From contig CAVZRR010000014.1 of the NCBI GenBank assembly GCA_963777725.1, positions 186,001-250,000 on the forward strand: a DNA stretch of 64,000 nt, written 5' to 3'. A program made the position numbers and the translations under genes. The first letter of the stretch is position 1. Each line of letters starts with the position of its first letter. Below the pieces are notes generated by a model. It was not told where the DNA came from, did no database searches, and worked only from the letters and a program-made list of their open reading frames with translations. This document shows positions 26,417 through 38,041 of this stretch, one piece after another. The stretch comes from RPQJ01 sp963777725 (GTDB lineage Bacteria > Pseudomonadota > Gammaproteobacteria > Steroidobacterales > Steroidobacteraceae).

Positions 26417-29400
26417 TCCGACAGCGAGCGAAAACATTCGCTTCCGCTCCGGTCACGCCTGGGTACGTTCCCATGTCTGCAAGTTGGGCAGCCCCGCGGG
26501 TACACAGGTTCTCGTCATCATCGCTGGCGGTGCCAGGGTTGTCACCGGCTTCGCTGCCGTCCTGGCGCTGGTCGTTCTCTGCAACCGATGGCGTCGTGGC
26601 ACCCGATACGACGCCGGCAGAGGGATCGCCCACGTCTCCGAAACCCACCCCAGAATTTCCCCCAGTTACTGGACCAGTGACGCCGGATCCGGCTGAACCC
26701 TGAAAGCCCGTCGATCCTGTGGCACCGTTTGTCGGACGGCCCGTGCTCGTTGAACCACCGACGCCAGGCAGGTTTCCAAATGCCAGGGGCCCGATGCCTG
26801 AAGTATTGAGTGCAGAGCCGGTTCCGTTCGATCCCCTGCCCTCCTGTGTCCATGGGACTGGCAGGCTGTAAATGCGCGGAACGATATTCACGTCGCTCGC
26901 ATCGAAGTTGGTCCACTCGGCAGATTCAATGCCGAGTGCGTTCACGTAGCCACCAGCGTGCCGAATTTCTATAGTTGACGGGCGAGTATCACGACCAAGC
27001 AAAGTTACTGTGAACGTTCCAAGTTCTGGTAGCGCACCGTATCGAAGATTAACGGCTGGCTCGAGCCCAGTGCATGGCCCAGCATCACCGCAGACCTGTC
27101 CCAGGCCGACAAGCCGGTCAGTCAAGTAGTAGGTTGGTGATGTATTGCCGGTCCGGAGCATATTCTGCTCGGAGTCACCGACGGCGCCCATGATTGTGAG
27201 ACTTCCGGATTGTCCCATGTCGACACGCAACTCGTGGTTCACATGAGACGGATACAGAGTAAGCATGCCGTCGCCAGACAAAGGACGTCCGGACGGCGAG
27301 CGAGAAGAAGACAGAGGCGCTATATAGCGATCGACGTTACCGGCAATACGGATGCTTCCACCGTCATCAACGGTCAGTGTTGCACTCAACGTGCCTAACG
27401 TCTGAAGCAGGCGCGAGAACCGGGTGTCATAGTTTCCAGCGGCGGTCGTCTGACCGTCCGCATATCGGTAGCCACAGATCCAGGCTCCGACGCAGATACC
27501 TGCGTCGTCCGACTGGTTGTTGATGCCGGGAGTTGTCAGCGGACTACCCGTGCTGTCCACCGCCCTGATGCCCCATCCGCCGGTCTGATTGTTGAGGTAG
27601 CTGCCGACAAAGCCCAAATAATTCCAGTTGCCCGCGGATCCGCCGAGAATCTCGAGTCGACGATTCGTGCCGTTAGGGTCGGTTTCATCGAATCGACAGA
27701 CGAGGCTTCCACAGAAACCGACATCGCTGGATGCGCCACCCGACGGCGGTCCCGGGATGTGGCGAAATTGGTCCGCGGCCAATTCAATGTCCCGCGAGAT
27801 GTCCGCGGTGAAATGTAACGATGTTGGTTCGAAGAATGGATCAAAGCGATCGAGTGTCTCAGCTTGTCCGCGAGCGAAATCGATCGTGGTTGCCGTGACT
27901 CCGTCAAAAAGTGTGACGTCACCATAAAGAGTTATGCGTGCAAGATTGCTCCGTACAGTGATGTCATTTGAAAGGTTGATTCGTGCATTGTCACCAGCCG
28001 GTCCGTAAAGGTTCGGGTCAGTTTCGATCGGTAGGCTCAAACCCATTCGCACCGATCCGCGATCGGCACGAATCGGACCGTAAACGTTGATCTGGCCGCG
28101 TGCAGGAACTATTACCAGGACGCCATCCATTGACGGCAGCAAACCCTCTCCGAAGGCTGTGACACGACTCAGGCTGACGTTCTGACCCGATACGGTCACG
28201 CTGTTTGCCCTAGCCTGCCCTCTGATGTCCACGTCCCCGAGACTGTCGATGAGCACGGAAGACTGCCGACCAGTCTGCACGCGATCTATGCTCACATCGT
28301 CGACGGACGCGAGGAACATCGACCCACCGCCGACGAGATCGTCCACCGAGCCATCGCCGTTGGAGTCCGTTGGATTGCCGGTCGACAGAATTGACCCTCG
28401 ATAGGCTGCAATAGAAGCGACCCGCTGGTCTGGTTGTAATCCAGCATCCGGGCCGTCCGGAATGCCAACTTCTAGGCCGCCGCGCTCGGCGGACAGCCCG
28501 GACCCGAGATTGACATCTCCGACCGTGTGGATTCTCACATTGCTGCCGGCGGACGCGGCGGCCGCCACAACGTCATCCTGAACATCAGCGGTGCCGCGAT
28601 CGTCGACAATGGTTCCCAGGGAAATCATGCCGCCCGTGGTCGAGGTCAGATTCAGGTTCCCGCCAGCCACAAGTGATGATCCACCCGTCGCACTGCCGTC
28701 CTGCAGAATCGACCCGGTGCCAGTTATGGTGATGTCACCTGTCGTCCTAGCGCCACGCAGGTGGACGTCACCGTCTGCGGAGACCGTGAGGCCGCCAACT
28801 CCGACACCTGGACCAAAGCCGAAAAGACCATCGAGGCTGACGCTGCCGGTTCTCGTGTCGGGTTCGCCGTCGTCGGTGTCTATGACAATGCCGGAGGCGA
28901 TTAGAGAACGCGTTGCCTCGTTGTTCGAGCTCTGCGCGGCGACCGGCCCCCTCGAGTAGATGTTAATTGCACCCGATAGCGGCGACCCCAACACTAGCGG
29001 TCTGCAATACGACGCCAGGTCGCAGCGCAAGGGACGCGGTGCGTGTCACGCTGTTACCGATAGCAATATCGCCACCGGCTGTCCGGATTCCACCGTCAAG
29101 GTCGACGCCTCCACGGGTGGCAAGCACTACGGACCCGGAGCCCTGAGAATCGATGCCCGCGGTACCCGGTCCGACAACGAGATTGATCGCACCGTCCGCG
29201 GAACTGGACGCTTCGAGACGCACGCTCTCACCGCTCTCATTGCCTGACCCTTGCGTGATCATGGACTTGCCTGTATTCGAGATCATCGAACCACTGATAT
29301 CGATGTCGGTCACGTTGGTAAGACCGTTCGCAGTCACACCATGGAGAGTAACCGCACCGTCCGCGGCGACGCGGAGCGAGCCGATGCCGGCTCCAACCGA

Positions 29401-32400
29401 GGAGGCGTTGGAGTCCATAAAGCCGCCCAGCTCGCGATTGAGGGTTACGGCGTCCGCAACGTTGCCGGGGTCGTCGGAATCAATTAGAAGGCTCCCTCCC
29501 CGCCCGAGAATCATGTCCTGTGCAGAAACGTCACCCGTAGTAAATATTGCGATTGAGCTGGAACTGCTGGCGTCTACGCCCGCCTGGATCGCCGCATTTG
29601 CCGAGAGTGATGCAACACGGGCCCCGCTGCTGCCAATACCAATACTGCCGACTGCCGTGATGCCGCTACTCAGCATCACTTCGCCACTTGTCGAAAGCGT
29701 CGCTGTGCCCTTGCTGTCAATGGCAGACGCGCATGACGGTGCAACGCCAATGCATTCAAGGGTAACTCCGCCTTGACCGGCGGTTAGGGTGACGTTACCG
29801 CCCGCGACAATGGACTTTCCGGAGTTGCCAATCTTGACTCCGTCGATCGCTGCATCGCCACCGGCCGTGACGCCGTGCAGCGCGACCTCGCCATTCGAGT
29901 GCACCGACACGTCGCCAGCGCCACCGGTCTGCAGGACGCTGTTTGAACTAGTCGTCAGCGAAGAGACGCGGGCGGCGTCGGTTCCAATACTGATGTCGCC
30001 TGATGCGGTCCGAATGCCGTTATTAAGATTAACCCCACCTTGCGTCCGAACGGCCACGGAACCGCTGCCGTTTGATTCAATCCCAGCAGCATTAGGATCC
30101 GGACCGTCAATACCCTGCAAGTCGATGGTGTTGGCGCCCGTACCGGTTGCTGCAATCGTGACGTCTCCGACTGCAACAATCGAGCTACCTCGATTGGAGA
30201 CAGTCAGGCCGGACACGTTGACTGCGCCATCCGCCGAGACACCGTTGAGTAGTACGCCGCCCGAGGATTGAACGGATACGTCGCCGCCGGTTCCTCCGGC
30301 TTGAAGGACCGCCTTGCTGCCCATGCTCAGTGAGGCGACCTGCGCACCCTGCGTGCCAATCGCGATTCTGCCGTTTGCGGAACGCAGACTTCCATCAACG
30401 GTCACGGCACCAGCCGTGCGAACTGCGATGGACCCAGCATTGCCCGACGTCTCGATCGCGGCGGTAGCCGCGCTGTCCCCAACGCGGGCAATTGCGACGG
30501 GACCGCTGCCTCCGTCGATGGTGATGGATCCGGAGGCCTTGATAGACTCTTCGGCCACCGAGACCCCCGTTGCCGCCGTGAGCGCAACCTGTCCCTTGGA
30601 ATCCACGCCGGACATCCGGATCGCCCCGCTGTCCGCGGTCAGCATCAATGAACCGACGCCGCTGGTGCCAGTGCCGATCTGGAGTCCCGCGAGCGCGGAC
30701 TCCAACGTGACGTCATGCTCTGCATGCAAAGTGACCGTACCGAGAGAAATCACCTGGCCGTCGCCTATTCCACCAGATTCGGCGTCGATTTTGCCGTCTG
30801 CGGCGACTACCGTGATCGGCGCGGTACCCACGGCGCCGGTGCCGTTCGCGACGTACAGGAAGCCGGCGCCCTCGATCGTGACATCGCCGCGCTCCGCCGT
30901 TAGGTTGATGGGGGCGTTGTTGGTGATCACCGGGGCCTTGATCACGATTGCGCTGCGGTCAGCCTGACGTTGCCGGACGGCGTTGTGCCACCATCGAGCG
31001 GCCGACCGTCGAGCAGGTGGTTGACGGTGATCGATTCGGTGGCAGTGAGATTGACGTGGGTTCCACTGCGAAGCATGCGCGTTAGCGCATCGCCGTCGAT
31101 CACGGAGGCGGTGGGGTGCTGCTGCCGGTACGTTCGATCTCGATCGTGATCTGGTCCGGGTCGAGCAGCACGGTGCCGGGTGCACCGTTCCGTGGCTCGC
31201 CACCACGTCGCCAAGGAACGGAAGAATCCCACGGCTGCTGACTTCGACGAAGCCGCCGTCCAATTACCGCCGTTGGCGGCAATTCGCGCCTGTCGAAGCG
31301 GGCCGCGTCGGTGCCCCAGACGCTGACGGTGCCGCCGTTGCCCGCTTCGCGGGCGCTGGCGTCGATGGTGGCGCCCTGCTCGACGACCGCGGTCGCGGCG
31401 CGATTCGACGACACTTCGCTCGCAGGAGGACCACCGACGTGGACCGTGCCACCGCCGGCGCTGACCCGAGGCGTCAATGGTCGCACCGCTCTGCAAAGTG
31501 ACCGATCGGCCGAGCACTTCAACGCGCCCACCTGTGGTGCCGGCGGTCATGCCGCTCGGCGTCGATCTGGCCGGAGACGGTCGTGCTGCCGCCGGCAGCG
31601 TCGAGGACGATCGTGCCGGTCGCGTCGCGGGAGACGCTGCGCGCCTGAATGATGCCGGACATGTTGACTACGCCGCCGACCACGTCCGAGGCGGTCTGCG
31701 TCGTCAGCAGGACCTGGCCGCCATCGGCGTGCAGGGCGCCCGAGTTGTCCACCTGCGGCGCGGCGCCTGCCGCGGCGCCCTCGCCCACCGTGAAATTGAT
31801 CAGCCGGTCGCCGTAGAAGTCGAGGGTGAAGGATTCGCCGCCGCCCAGGGCGATGCGGCCGACGTTGGCCTGGATCAGACCCGCGTTGCGGACCGAGGGC
31901 GCCACCAGTGCGGCGAGGCCGCCGTCGCGGACGCTGATCTGACCGAAGTTCTCGATCGACGCGCCGGGATGCCCGGGCTCGCGGAACTCCAGACGGTCCG
32001 CCATGAAGTTGTCATCGGTGATGTTCGCGGTCGTGGCGACCAGGGAACCGACGTTGACCTGCGAAGACCCCGTGAACAGCACGCCGGAGGGGTTGATCAG
32101 GTAGACGCGGCCATTGGCGTTCAATGCGCCCTCGATCACGGAGCGCTGTGCGCCGGTGACACGATTCAAGGTGCTTGCGCTGGCCGAGGGCTGGTTGAAG
32201 TTCACGGTCTCGTTCTGGCCGATCGAGAAGCCGCGCCAGTTGATGACGGCACGCTGTGAGGCCTGATTCACGTTCAAGGTTCCCGCGCCGCCGTTGATGG
32301 TGGCATTGCCGCGCACGACGACCCCGCCCTCAGGATTCGCAGTAGCCGTGCCGGCGCCGAATACCGCGACGGCGGTCGGGGCCATGACGAACAATGCTCG

Positions 32401-32493
32401 GCGGACTGCCTGACGCACGGTGGGGCGTACGGGCAGGGCCGTTGCATGACCGGAATGCGAATCAGTGGATCGCTGAAAGCGTCGATTTGTCAT
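26406..32493 (-). CDS. TpsA exoprotein (filamentous-haemagglutinin-type), several frameshifts
   Basis: Very large (about 2,030 residues) secreted beta-helix protein. The ATG at 32493 opens a long signal peptide (ALFVMAPTAVAVFGAGTATA). The TPS secretion domain follows with VVVRGNATINGGAGTLNVNQ, AVINWRGFSIGQNETVNFNQ, RVYLINPSGVLFTGSSQVNV and GSLVATTANIT, which is recognised by the POTRA domains of the TpsB partner. Then come long Gly/Ser/Thr/Asn/Ala-rich beta-helix repeats (four ~120-200-residue modules at about 29000-30445). The C-terminal part is less repetitive and ends with GAEANVFARCRSDF. Shifts near 31540, 31260, 31090 and 28990 must be corrected. Homologues act in adhesion, biofilm or contact-dependent inhibition; no CDI-toxin-like C-terminus is visible. 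Its last codons overlap the start of the propeller-caspase gene. Confidence 0.85.
29000..30445 (-). repeat. Imperfect tandem modules in TpsA
   Basis: Repeating protein modules of about 119-205 residues. Each has a V(A/L).(T)xG.V.L..GIR(T/S)A.G.I.IG......SL block, then VSV.S.G.V.L.GV.A.G, then I.N.GKSIVA-like segments. Clear members start at SIAVRTAGAV, SVAVRTQGGV, TATLSTSGEV and SVVLATRGGV. DNA-level identity looks moderate, so this is old duplication. Confidence 0.65.
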
Positions 32494-32565
32494 GTCACGT
32501 CCCTCGAATCCATCCGTACGACGTTGGTACAAACAAGCAGTGATCTGGTGTCGGGTGCGCTTGCC

Positions 32566-34304
32566 TTATTCGAGTTGCGCGGAACCGAACTGAACGCGCA
32601 GGCCGGCGAAGTAGCGTGGGTCGTCGTCGCCCTCGGCCACGACGATCTGATCGATCGGCACCGCGACTTCCGCATAGCCGGTCAGCCAGTCGCTGAGCGT
32701 GAAGCGCAAGCCGCCCCCGTAGGCGCTGGCGCCGTCCTCGTCGCAAGCCGACTGGTCGAACTCGGAGCATTCGCCTTGCCGCTCATTCGGGCCCAGACGC
32801 CGCCAGACCCGGCCGGTGTCGTAGAAGCCATAGGTCGTCAATCCGCCTCGACCCAGGGCATCGAACGTGTAGCGGAGTTCCAGCTTGCCGGCGGCACCGG
32901 AGTCACCGACGATTTCCGAACTGTCGTAAGCGCGACCGAACGGCTCGCCGCCAAAAGCGAACTCCTCCGGCGAGAGCAGGTTCGTGAAGGCGTACTGGCC
33001 GCTGCCGGCGATCAGGATCGACCAGCCCGGACCCAGCGACTGCAGACGCGCGAGATAGAGGTTGGTCTTGCTGAAGTCGGGACGGCCGCCGTCGCGCGAC
33101 AGTTGCGGGTCGCCCTCCTCCGAGGCGCCGAATGCGTCGATGCCCTGCGAGAATTCCCAATCAACGATGTTGACGCCGTTCCAGCGGTCCACCTGATCCC
33201 AGGTCAGGCCGGCACGCAGCGCCGAAATCACGTCGCGCGTGACGTCCTCAGGGAGACGTCGAGTCGGTCGCGCCGTCGTGGTAGGTCACGGCGCCACGCG
33301 CGTAGAGATTGCGCTCACGACTGCGGATGATCGGGTACTTGAGTTCGGCGCCCACCTGATCCGTGTCGGTCTCCAGGTTGAAGTCCTGGAAGTCGACGCC
33401 CAGTTCGGGCTCGGCGCGACTCTTGCTGGCGTACAGGCGCAGGTCGAGGCCGCTCGCGGTGAGGCGCGCCGTGTGCGAGATGAAGCCGTACTTCAGCTCG
33501 GACATGGGATCCGCTGCGAGGAAACTGAAGCGCGTCTCGCCGAAGAGGCCGAAGAGCGAGTTGAGCGTCAGGCCGGCTTCATAACGCACGGGCCCCTGCA
33601 CCTCGCTGCCACGATTGTTGACGCCGGCATCGAAGCCGGCCGCCTGTCGCGCGAGTCGAATCGTGAGTTCGGAGCCCGCCCGGCTCGGTGGCGGAGCGCT
33701 GCAGCACGCCCTGGGCCGTCATGCCCGGCAGATCGTTCAGGAGCAGCAGATTGCGCTCGAGTGTGGCCAGGCGCAGCGGGCGCTCCGCGCCCAGGTCCGC
33801 CTGGATCTTCGCGAGCATGCCGTCGCGCCGACCCGTGTCGCCCTCGATGGCGACGGAAGACAGGTAGCCTTCCACGGCGGTGAGTGACACGCGACCGTCG
33901 GTGATTGCCTGCGCCGGGACGACGACGGAGGAGAGCACGTAGCCCGCGTCACGGTACTTCGCGGTCATCTCGGCCGCGATGTCGTAGACGCGCTGCACCG
34001 AGATCGTCTGGCCGATTTCGCCGCGGTACGGGTGCGAGCAGCACGTCGTCGGCGAGGACGGCGTTACCGGCGACTGTCGAGGCTCTGCAGCGTGAAAGTG
34101 ATGGTATCCGACGCCGGGCGGTGCCTGCGGCGACGTCCTCTGTGACCGTGACCCCGGGCAGCGGACTCGTCGCGCGCGCCTGCGGCGGGCGCTGCTGCTC
34201 GCGCTCGATCGCGCCGGGTTGTGCGGTTGACGGTACCTGCTGTGCCGACGCCGCCGCGCAACCACAGGCACAAGCAGATCCCATGAAGCCGAAGCCTTAA
34301 CCAT
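32566..34304 (-). CDS. TpsB transporter (ShlB/FhaC/HecB family), several frameshifts
   Basis: Outer-membrane partner that exports TpsA. ATG at 34304, with GGGGGAG upstream, opens a signal peptide beginning MVKASASWDLLVPVV, continued in another frame by AASAQQVPSTAQP. POTRA domain: TITFTLQSLD, then YRGEIGQTISVQRVYDIAAE and AGYVLSSVVVPAQAITDGRV, SLTAVEGYLSSVAIEGDTGR. The 16-strand barrel region includes RYEAGLTLNSLFGLFGETRF, YGFISHTARLTASGLDLRLY and WSILIAGSGQYAFTNLLSPE and ends RYFAGLRVQFGSAQLE. At least four frameshifts (near 34200, 34060, 33680 and 33240) break it. About 575 residues, normal for the family. Stop is 72 bp before the TpsA start; both share the promoter at 34390-34417. Confidence 0.85.
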
Positions 34305-34389
34305 CCTGGTCGCTCCCCCGGTATTCGGTGCGCAGCTCGTTGGCTGCGTGCTAGTTCTTTTGCGGAATCCCCTGGTCCTTTGCAACCAA

Positions 34390-34417
34390 AAAATACGCCA
34401 CGTGACCGCAATGTCAA
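34390..34417 (-). promoter_or_regulatory. Sigma70-type promoter for tpsB-tpsA-caspase genes
   Basis: On the minus strand: TTGACA (34417-34412), a 16-base spacer and TATTTT (34395-34390). The predicted leader to the tpsB ATG at 34304 is about 80 nt. A CACGTG palindrome lies in the spacer (34399-34404), and a second CACGTG is 53 bp upstream at 34452-34457; they could be regulator sites. Confidence 0.6.
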
Positions 34418-34542
34418 CAGGAACGAGAATCACTGCATTACGCGCAAGCTGCACGTGATTTCTTGCAGCGCACAATTGCTGTCAGCGCGTCAGGGGCAGC
34501 TCGCGCCGATGAGGCACGATGGCGAGGTTCAGCGGTGACCGA

Positions 34543-35494
34543 TCAGCGAGGGAAGGTCTGCGCTCTTGCGGTGGCTGCCTGATAGAAAAGCCCCGCAGAT
34601 CGGTCGCGCGACGGCAGAAATATATCGCCGAGCAATTCGAGTGAGGTCGGCAAGGCGCCGACTTCCGCTGCCGTGAGAGTGACCTCGATGCGTCCGTAGG
34701 GGCGCGCGGTATCAACCCCCACCGAGGTCGGCGGCAACGGCAGGCGCAATTCGGGAGCGGTCGCGTCGAGGAAATAGTTGAGCGCCGGGCCCTTGGTCAG
34801 ATCCACGCCGTCGCGCAGCACGGTTTCGTCCCAGACGGTGTCCTGTCACGCCGCGCGTGGCCTCGCGCCAGACTGCGTCCGCTCGAATGCCGATCGCGAT
34901 GCCAAGGGAGCGGTCCTTGCTCTTGACGGACGGGCGGCCGACAAACAGACCGCAGCGGTCGGATGATCACTGCATCCTGCGAATCGGCGATGCCAATGGC
35001 GGCGACGAAGTCAAAGGCGACGTCGAGATCGCCCGACGGCGAGAGGTCCGCCTGAGCGAAGCGAAAGCAGGTATGGCGTGCCTGCAGGCGATCATCGCGG
35101 CCCGTGCGTGCCGTTGATGACCGCGGGGCGTAGTAGTCGATCGATGCGACCTGCGAAAAAAGCGTCGAATACTGATCAATCTCGCGACGGACGCGGTCGG
35201 AGACCTGAGCAATCACGGCATTGACGACCTGCTTCTGCAGGCTGCTGAAGATCCCCTTGGGCACGGTGCCGCGCCCGGTGCTGCCGCGCGAGCACGTCGT
35301 CGATCACGGCCGCCTCGGCAGGGCTGCGCGGGTCGATGGTGGACGGGCGGTGAGCGGCGAGAGTCGCCTCGGCCTCGTCCGGTTGCATGAACATCAAGAG
35401 TGTCTGGCGACTGTCGAAGGTCATGGCCGCCGGCTGCGACTGTGCGAGCGCAGCGGGAACGGCGACTAAGGCGAGCACGAGGCACGACGGCCAT
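34543..35494 (-). CDS. Unrecognised exported protein in TPS/caspase locus, frameshifted
   Basis: About 315 residues over at least three shifts. The ATG at 35494 leads, after a shift near 35478, into a signal peptide (LALVAVPAALAQSQ). Then MTFDSRQTLLMFMQPDEAEA, IFSSLQKQVVNAVIAQVSDR and a helical stretch REIDQYSTLFSQVASIDYYA. After another shift comes FRFAQADLSPSGDLDVAFDF, VAAIGIADSQDAVIIRPLR, LFVGRPSVKSKDRSLGIAIG, DETVLRDGVDLTKGPALNYF and the closing TVTLTAAEV-like strands to the TGA at 34543. No known family is recognised. Its place between the FecR-like and TpsB genes suggests a role in the same envelope system, possibly as a periplasmic assembly factor (inference). Confidence 0.5.
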
Positions 35495-35517
35495 GAATTG
35501 CACGACGGTCTCTCCTG

Positions 35518-36409
35518 TTACCGGGACGTGGATCCCCACAGCAGTCGATCACTGAGCGCAGTGGCGAGCGGGTCCCCTGCACGCGCGAGTGCGTGCAGGC
35601 GCTCGATGCTCTCGAGGCGCCAATGGCCATCGTCCAGTTCCGCGATGTAGATCGCCTGCGCGTTCCGGCCGAGGCTGCTGTTGTCGGCCGCTAAATCCGC
35701 AGGTATCGCCGGGCCTTGAGTCACGGCTTCGATCGCCCCCTCCCAGCGTTTGCCGGTCGAGTCCGAGATGTGGACCGTATAGCGGCCGGCGTCGAGATCA
35801 AGGCCATCCAGCCGCACCTGCCACGCGTTGATCGAGTCGCGCTGCGCGACACTGGTGACGCCTGCGAGAAGCTTGACGGCGAACGGCGGACAGCCCCCAT
35901 GCCATGCGAGCGGAAGGCCGCGCCGTCCAGCCGCGACCCGCGCGCCGGGTGCAAGCTGCCGGTACGGTGATCGGCTCCGGCTGGTATCCGCTCATGCCGC
36001 ATTCTACGGCTCCTCCGCGCGAGACAGCCGTGCCGGTCCATCCGTGCGTGTCGTTGAAGAGCTCCGGGAGCGAGTGGAAGATCGCGGCGAGCCGGCCGAG
36101 CGGGCGGCCGTGCGGGACGCGAAAGTCACCTGGTCCGCGGAATCGAGCCACCTCGTCATCGCCGAGCTGCACGGTAATGGAGTCACCGGTGTCAAGTTTG
36201 ACGCGGTCGCCTGAAACGACGACCGTGCCGATCATGACCGGGACCAGTTCACCATGCGGAGGACGCGTGAACGCAAAGCGTCCATTCGCTGGCCGGTAGT
36301 CGGCCACCACTCCGACTTCCGCGGCGGCGACCGGGTTCATGGCATGCCCGAGAATCACCAGCGCTGCCACCGACGCCGCTCGAGCGGTCGCTGTGGGCCG
36401 TACAGCCAA
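35518..36409 (-). CDS. FecR-like exported protein, frameshifted
   Basis: About 297 residues. The TTG at 36409 is preferred: it follows the CHASE2 stop by one base and AAAGGAG lies six bases upstream. A signal peptide (SVAALVILGHAMNPVAAAEV) is followed by a beta-rich domain with MIGTVVVSGDRVKLDTGDSI and TVQLGDDEVARFRGPGDFRV, the L..GD.V....G pattern of FecR-type domains. A shift near 35960 leads to LAPGARVAAGRRGLP, and another frame holds the C-terminal part RYTVHISDSTGKRWEGAIEA, with AIYIAELDDGHWRLESIERL. FecR-like proteins adjacent to CHASE2 genes are widespread and often form sensor pairs; the ligand here is unknown. Confidence 0.65.
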
Positions 36410-36410
36410 T

Positions 36411-37846
36411 TCAGGCTCCTTTACCGCCGTGGTGATCACGCAGGCATGCGGCACGAAACGTCATGAACGCCCCGCGCCATCCCCGGGGGAAGTCGCGACG
36501 CTGCGCCCTCAGATCCGCGATGAAGTCGAAGGTTGTCTTCAGCGCTTTGTAGACAATGGCCAGCAGGATCGCTGCCTCGATCAGGTCGAACACGCGGTAG
36601 GTGTCGAAAAGCCCGATCGCAATGCTGACCAGTGCAAGCACCGCGAAGATCGTGGCAAACAAGGCCACGACCGGACGAAAGCGCCAGTCGAAGAGCACGA
36701 ACATTGCAAAAAACAGAATGGCTCCCGCACGCAGCGCAAGCTGCGCCAACAGGCCAGCTGGATTCGTTCTGCATCGGCCAGAACCGAACCGTGTTGGCAA
36801 GCAGCTCAACGCCGGGACGTGCCCCGGCAGGCGTCAACCAGTTGTCTCCAGCGGCTGAATGTGTCGCGCCGATCAGCACGACTCGGCCCGCGAAGAGATT
36901 GCGTTCATCCAGCGCGACTCCGGGCGCGAGCAGCAGACCGGCGGGAATCGAAATGGCATCGTCCTGTCGAACAAGCCGGTGTTCGCCCGTGAGCCGTGGC
37001 CCGATGAGCAGCCGATGTCGGGGGCTAGGAAGCAAATCGAGTCGCTCACACGAGGCGTCCGGCTCGGCGCTTGCGGTGCGCATCCGCAGATTGCTGGTCG
37101 TGCCCGTGGCCCGTGATGATTGCGGCCTGCAGGGCCACGGACGGTAGCCGCTGTACCTGTCCGTCGGCACAGACCTCGACCCAGTCCTGCGACCAGCGAA
37201 CCATGCCACCTTTCTCCGTCGTAAAGCTCGCGTGCGCCCACGCGAGGCGCGGGCCCTTACGAACTGTTTCGTCGTAAGGACTATCGGCGGGTCGTGGCTT
37301 CCGGTCCGGACCCGGCTCGATTCGCTTGGCGAATATGAGCGGCGAGGAGCCTGAATAGCTCCCAAGATACTCGAGCAGCGGCATTTCGTTCGGTTGCGGA
37401 TCCAGGTGGGCCGTCTTGCCACCTTGAGCGAGGTCGATGTCCGCTACGATGGCGGACGGGTTGGCCCGAGTGACCCGGTCAAAGATGCCGATCAATTCGG
37501 CGCGCGGAGTGATTGCTGGAGAGCCCCAGCTGCGGTGTGTCTCTTCGTCGATGTCGACGATCGTAACCGGAATCGTCCGTTTGGAATCGAACCATCCGAG
37601 TGCGACCGCGCGCAGTGCAAGATCCATGTCGAACGGTGATTTCGACAGAAACTTTGGCGGCTTGGCAAACTGCAGCGTGCCGAGGGCGGCATAGAGCACG
37701 GCGACGAGGAGCGCGAGGGTCAGCGCGCGCGTGCGCGAGGTGGCCGGTCCGGCGTCATCCAGTGCGAACGCGACTCGCAGCGCTCGAACCACTTGCGCCG
37801 CAGTCGTCCGCAACCTGCTGACACGCCGCCCCGAAGCGTCGGCCAT
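36411..37846 (-). CDS. CHASE2-domain membrane sensor without output domain, frameshifted
   Basis: About 478 residues. ATG at 37846 begins a short cytoplasmic part, then the first transmembrane helix (LTLALLVAVLYAALG). The extracytoplasmic CHASE2 domain follows: KSPFDMDLALRAVALGWFDS, IPVTIVDIDEETHRSWGSPA, ELIGIFDRVTRANPSAIVAD, PLLEYLGSYSGSSPLIFAKR, and, over shifts near 37060 and 36780, NLFAGRVVLIGATHSAAGDN. The C-terminal part has three helices (AILFFAMFVLFDW, VVALFATIFAVLALVSIAIG, LIEAAILLAIVYKAL). No kinase, cyclase or phosphatase domain follows; it ends GWRGAFMTFRAACL. It may signal only through partner proteins such as the adjacent FecR-like protein. The start is one of several possible. 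Confidence 0.8.
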
Positions 37847-38041
37847 CGTTATTGTGTTCCCTGTGCCGGTTTCCGGCTCGGAGCTAGATTGCCGGAACGC
37901 GATGCTGCCGGGAAGGACAAATGTCGAGAGGGGTCTGAATGCGGTGCAGCAAGAGATCCGGGAGCGAGTGAACTGTGACTCGCGCTGCAGGGGACCACCG
38001 AAGGAGTAGCCGCCGCTTCGCACGACAAAGTGGTCGGCCTA

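Noticed and set aside
26406..27000. CDI-type toxin at the TpsA C-terminus
   Set aside because: No VENN-type motif or nuclease-like domain, and no immunity gene follows; the next gene is the caspase.
29000..30445. Possible CRISPR-like or satellite repeat
   Set aside because: Repeats are protein-level beta-helix modules within TpsA, spaced by hundreds of bases, without short direct repeats.
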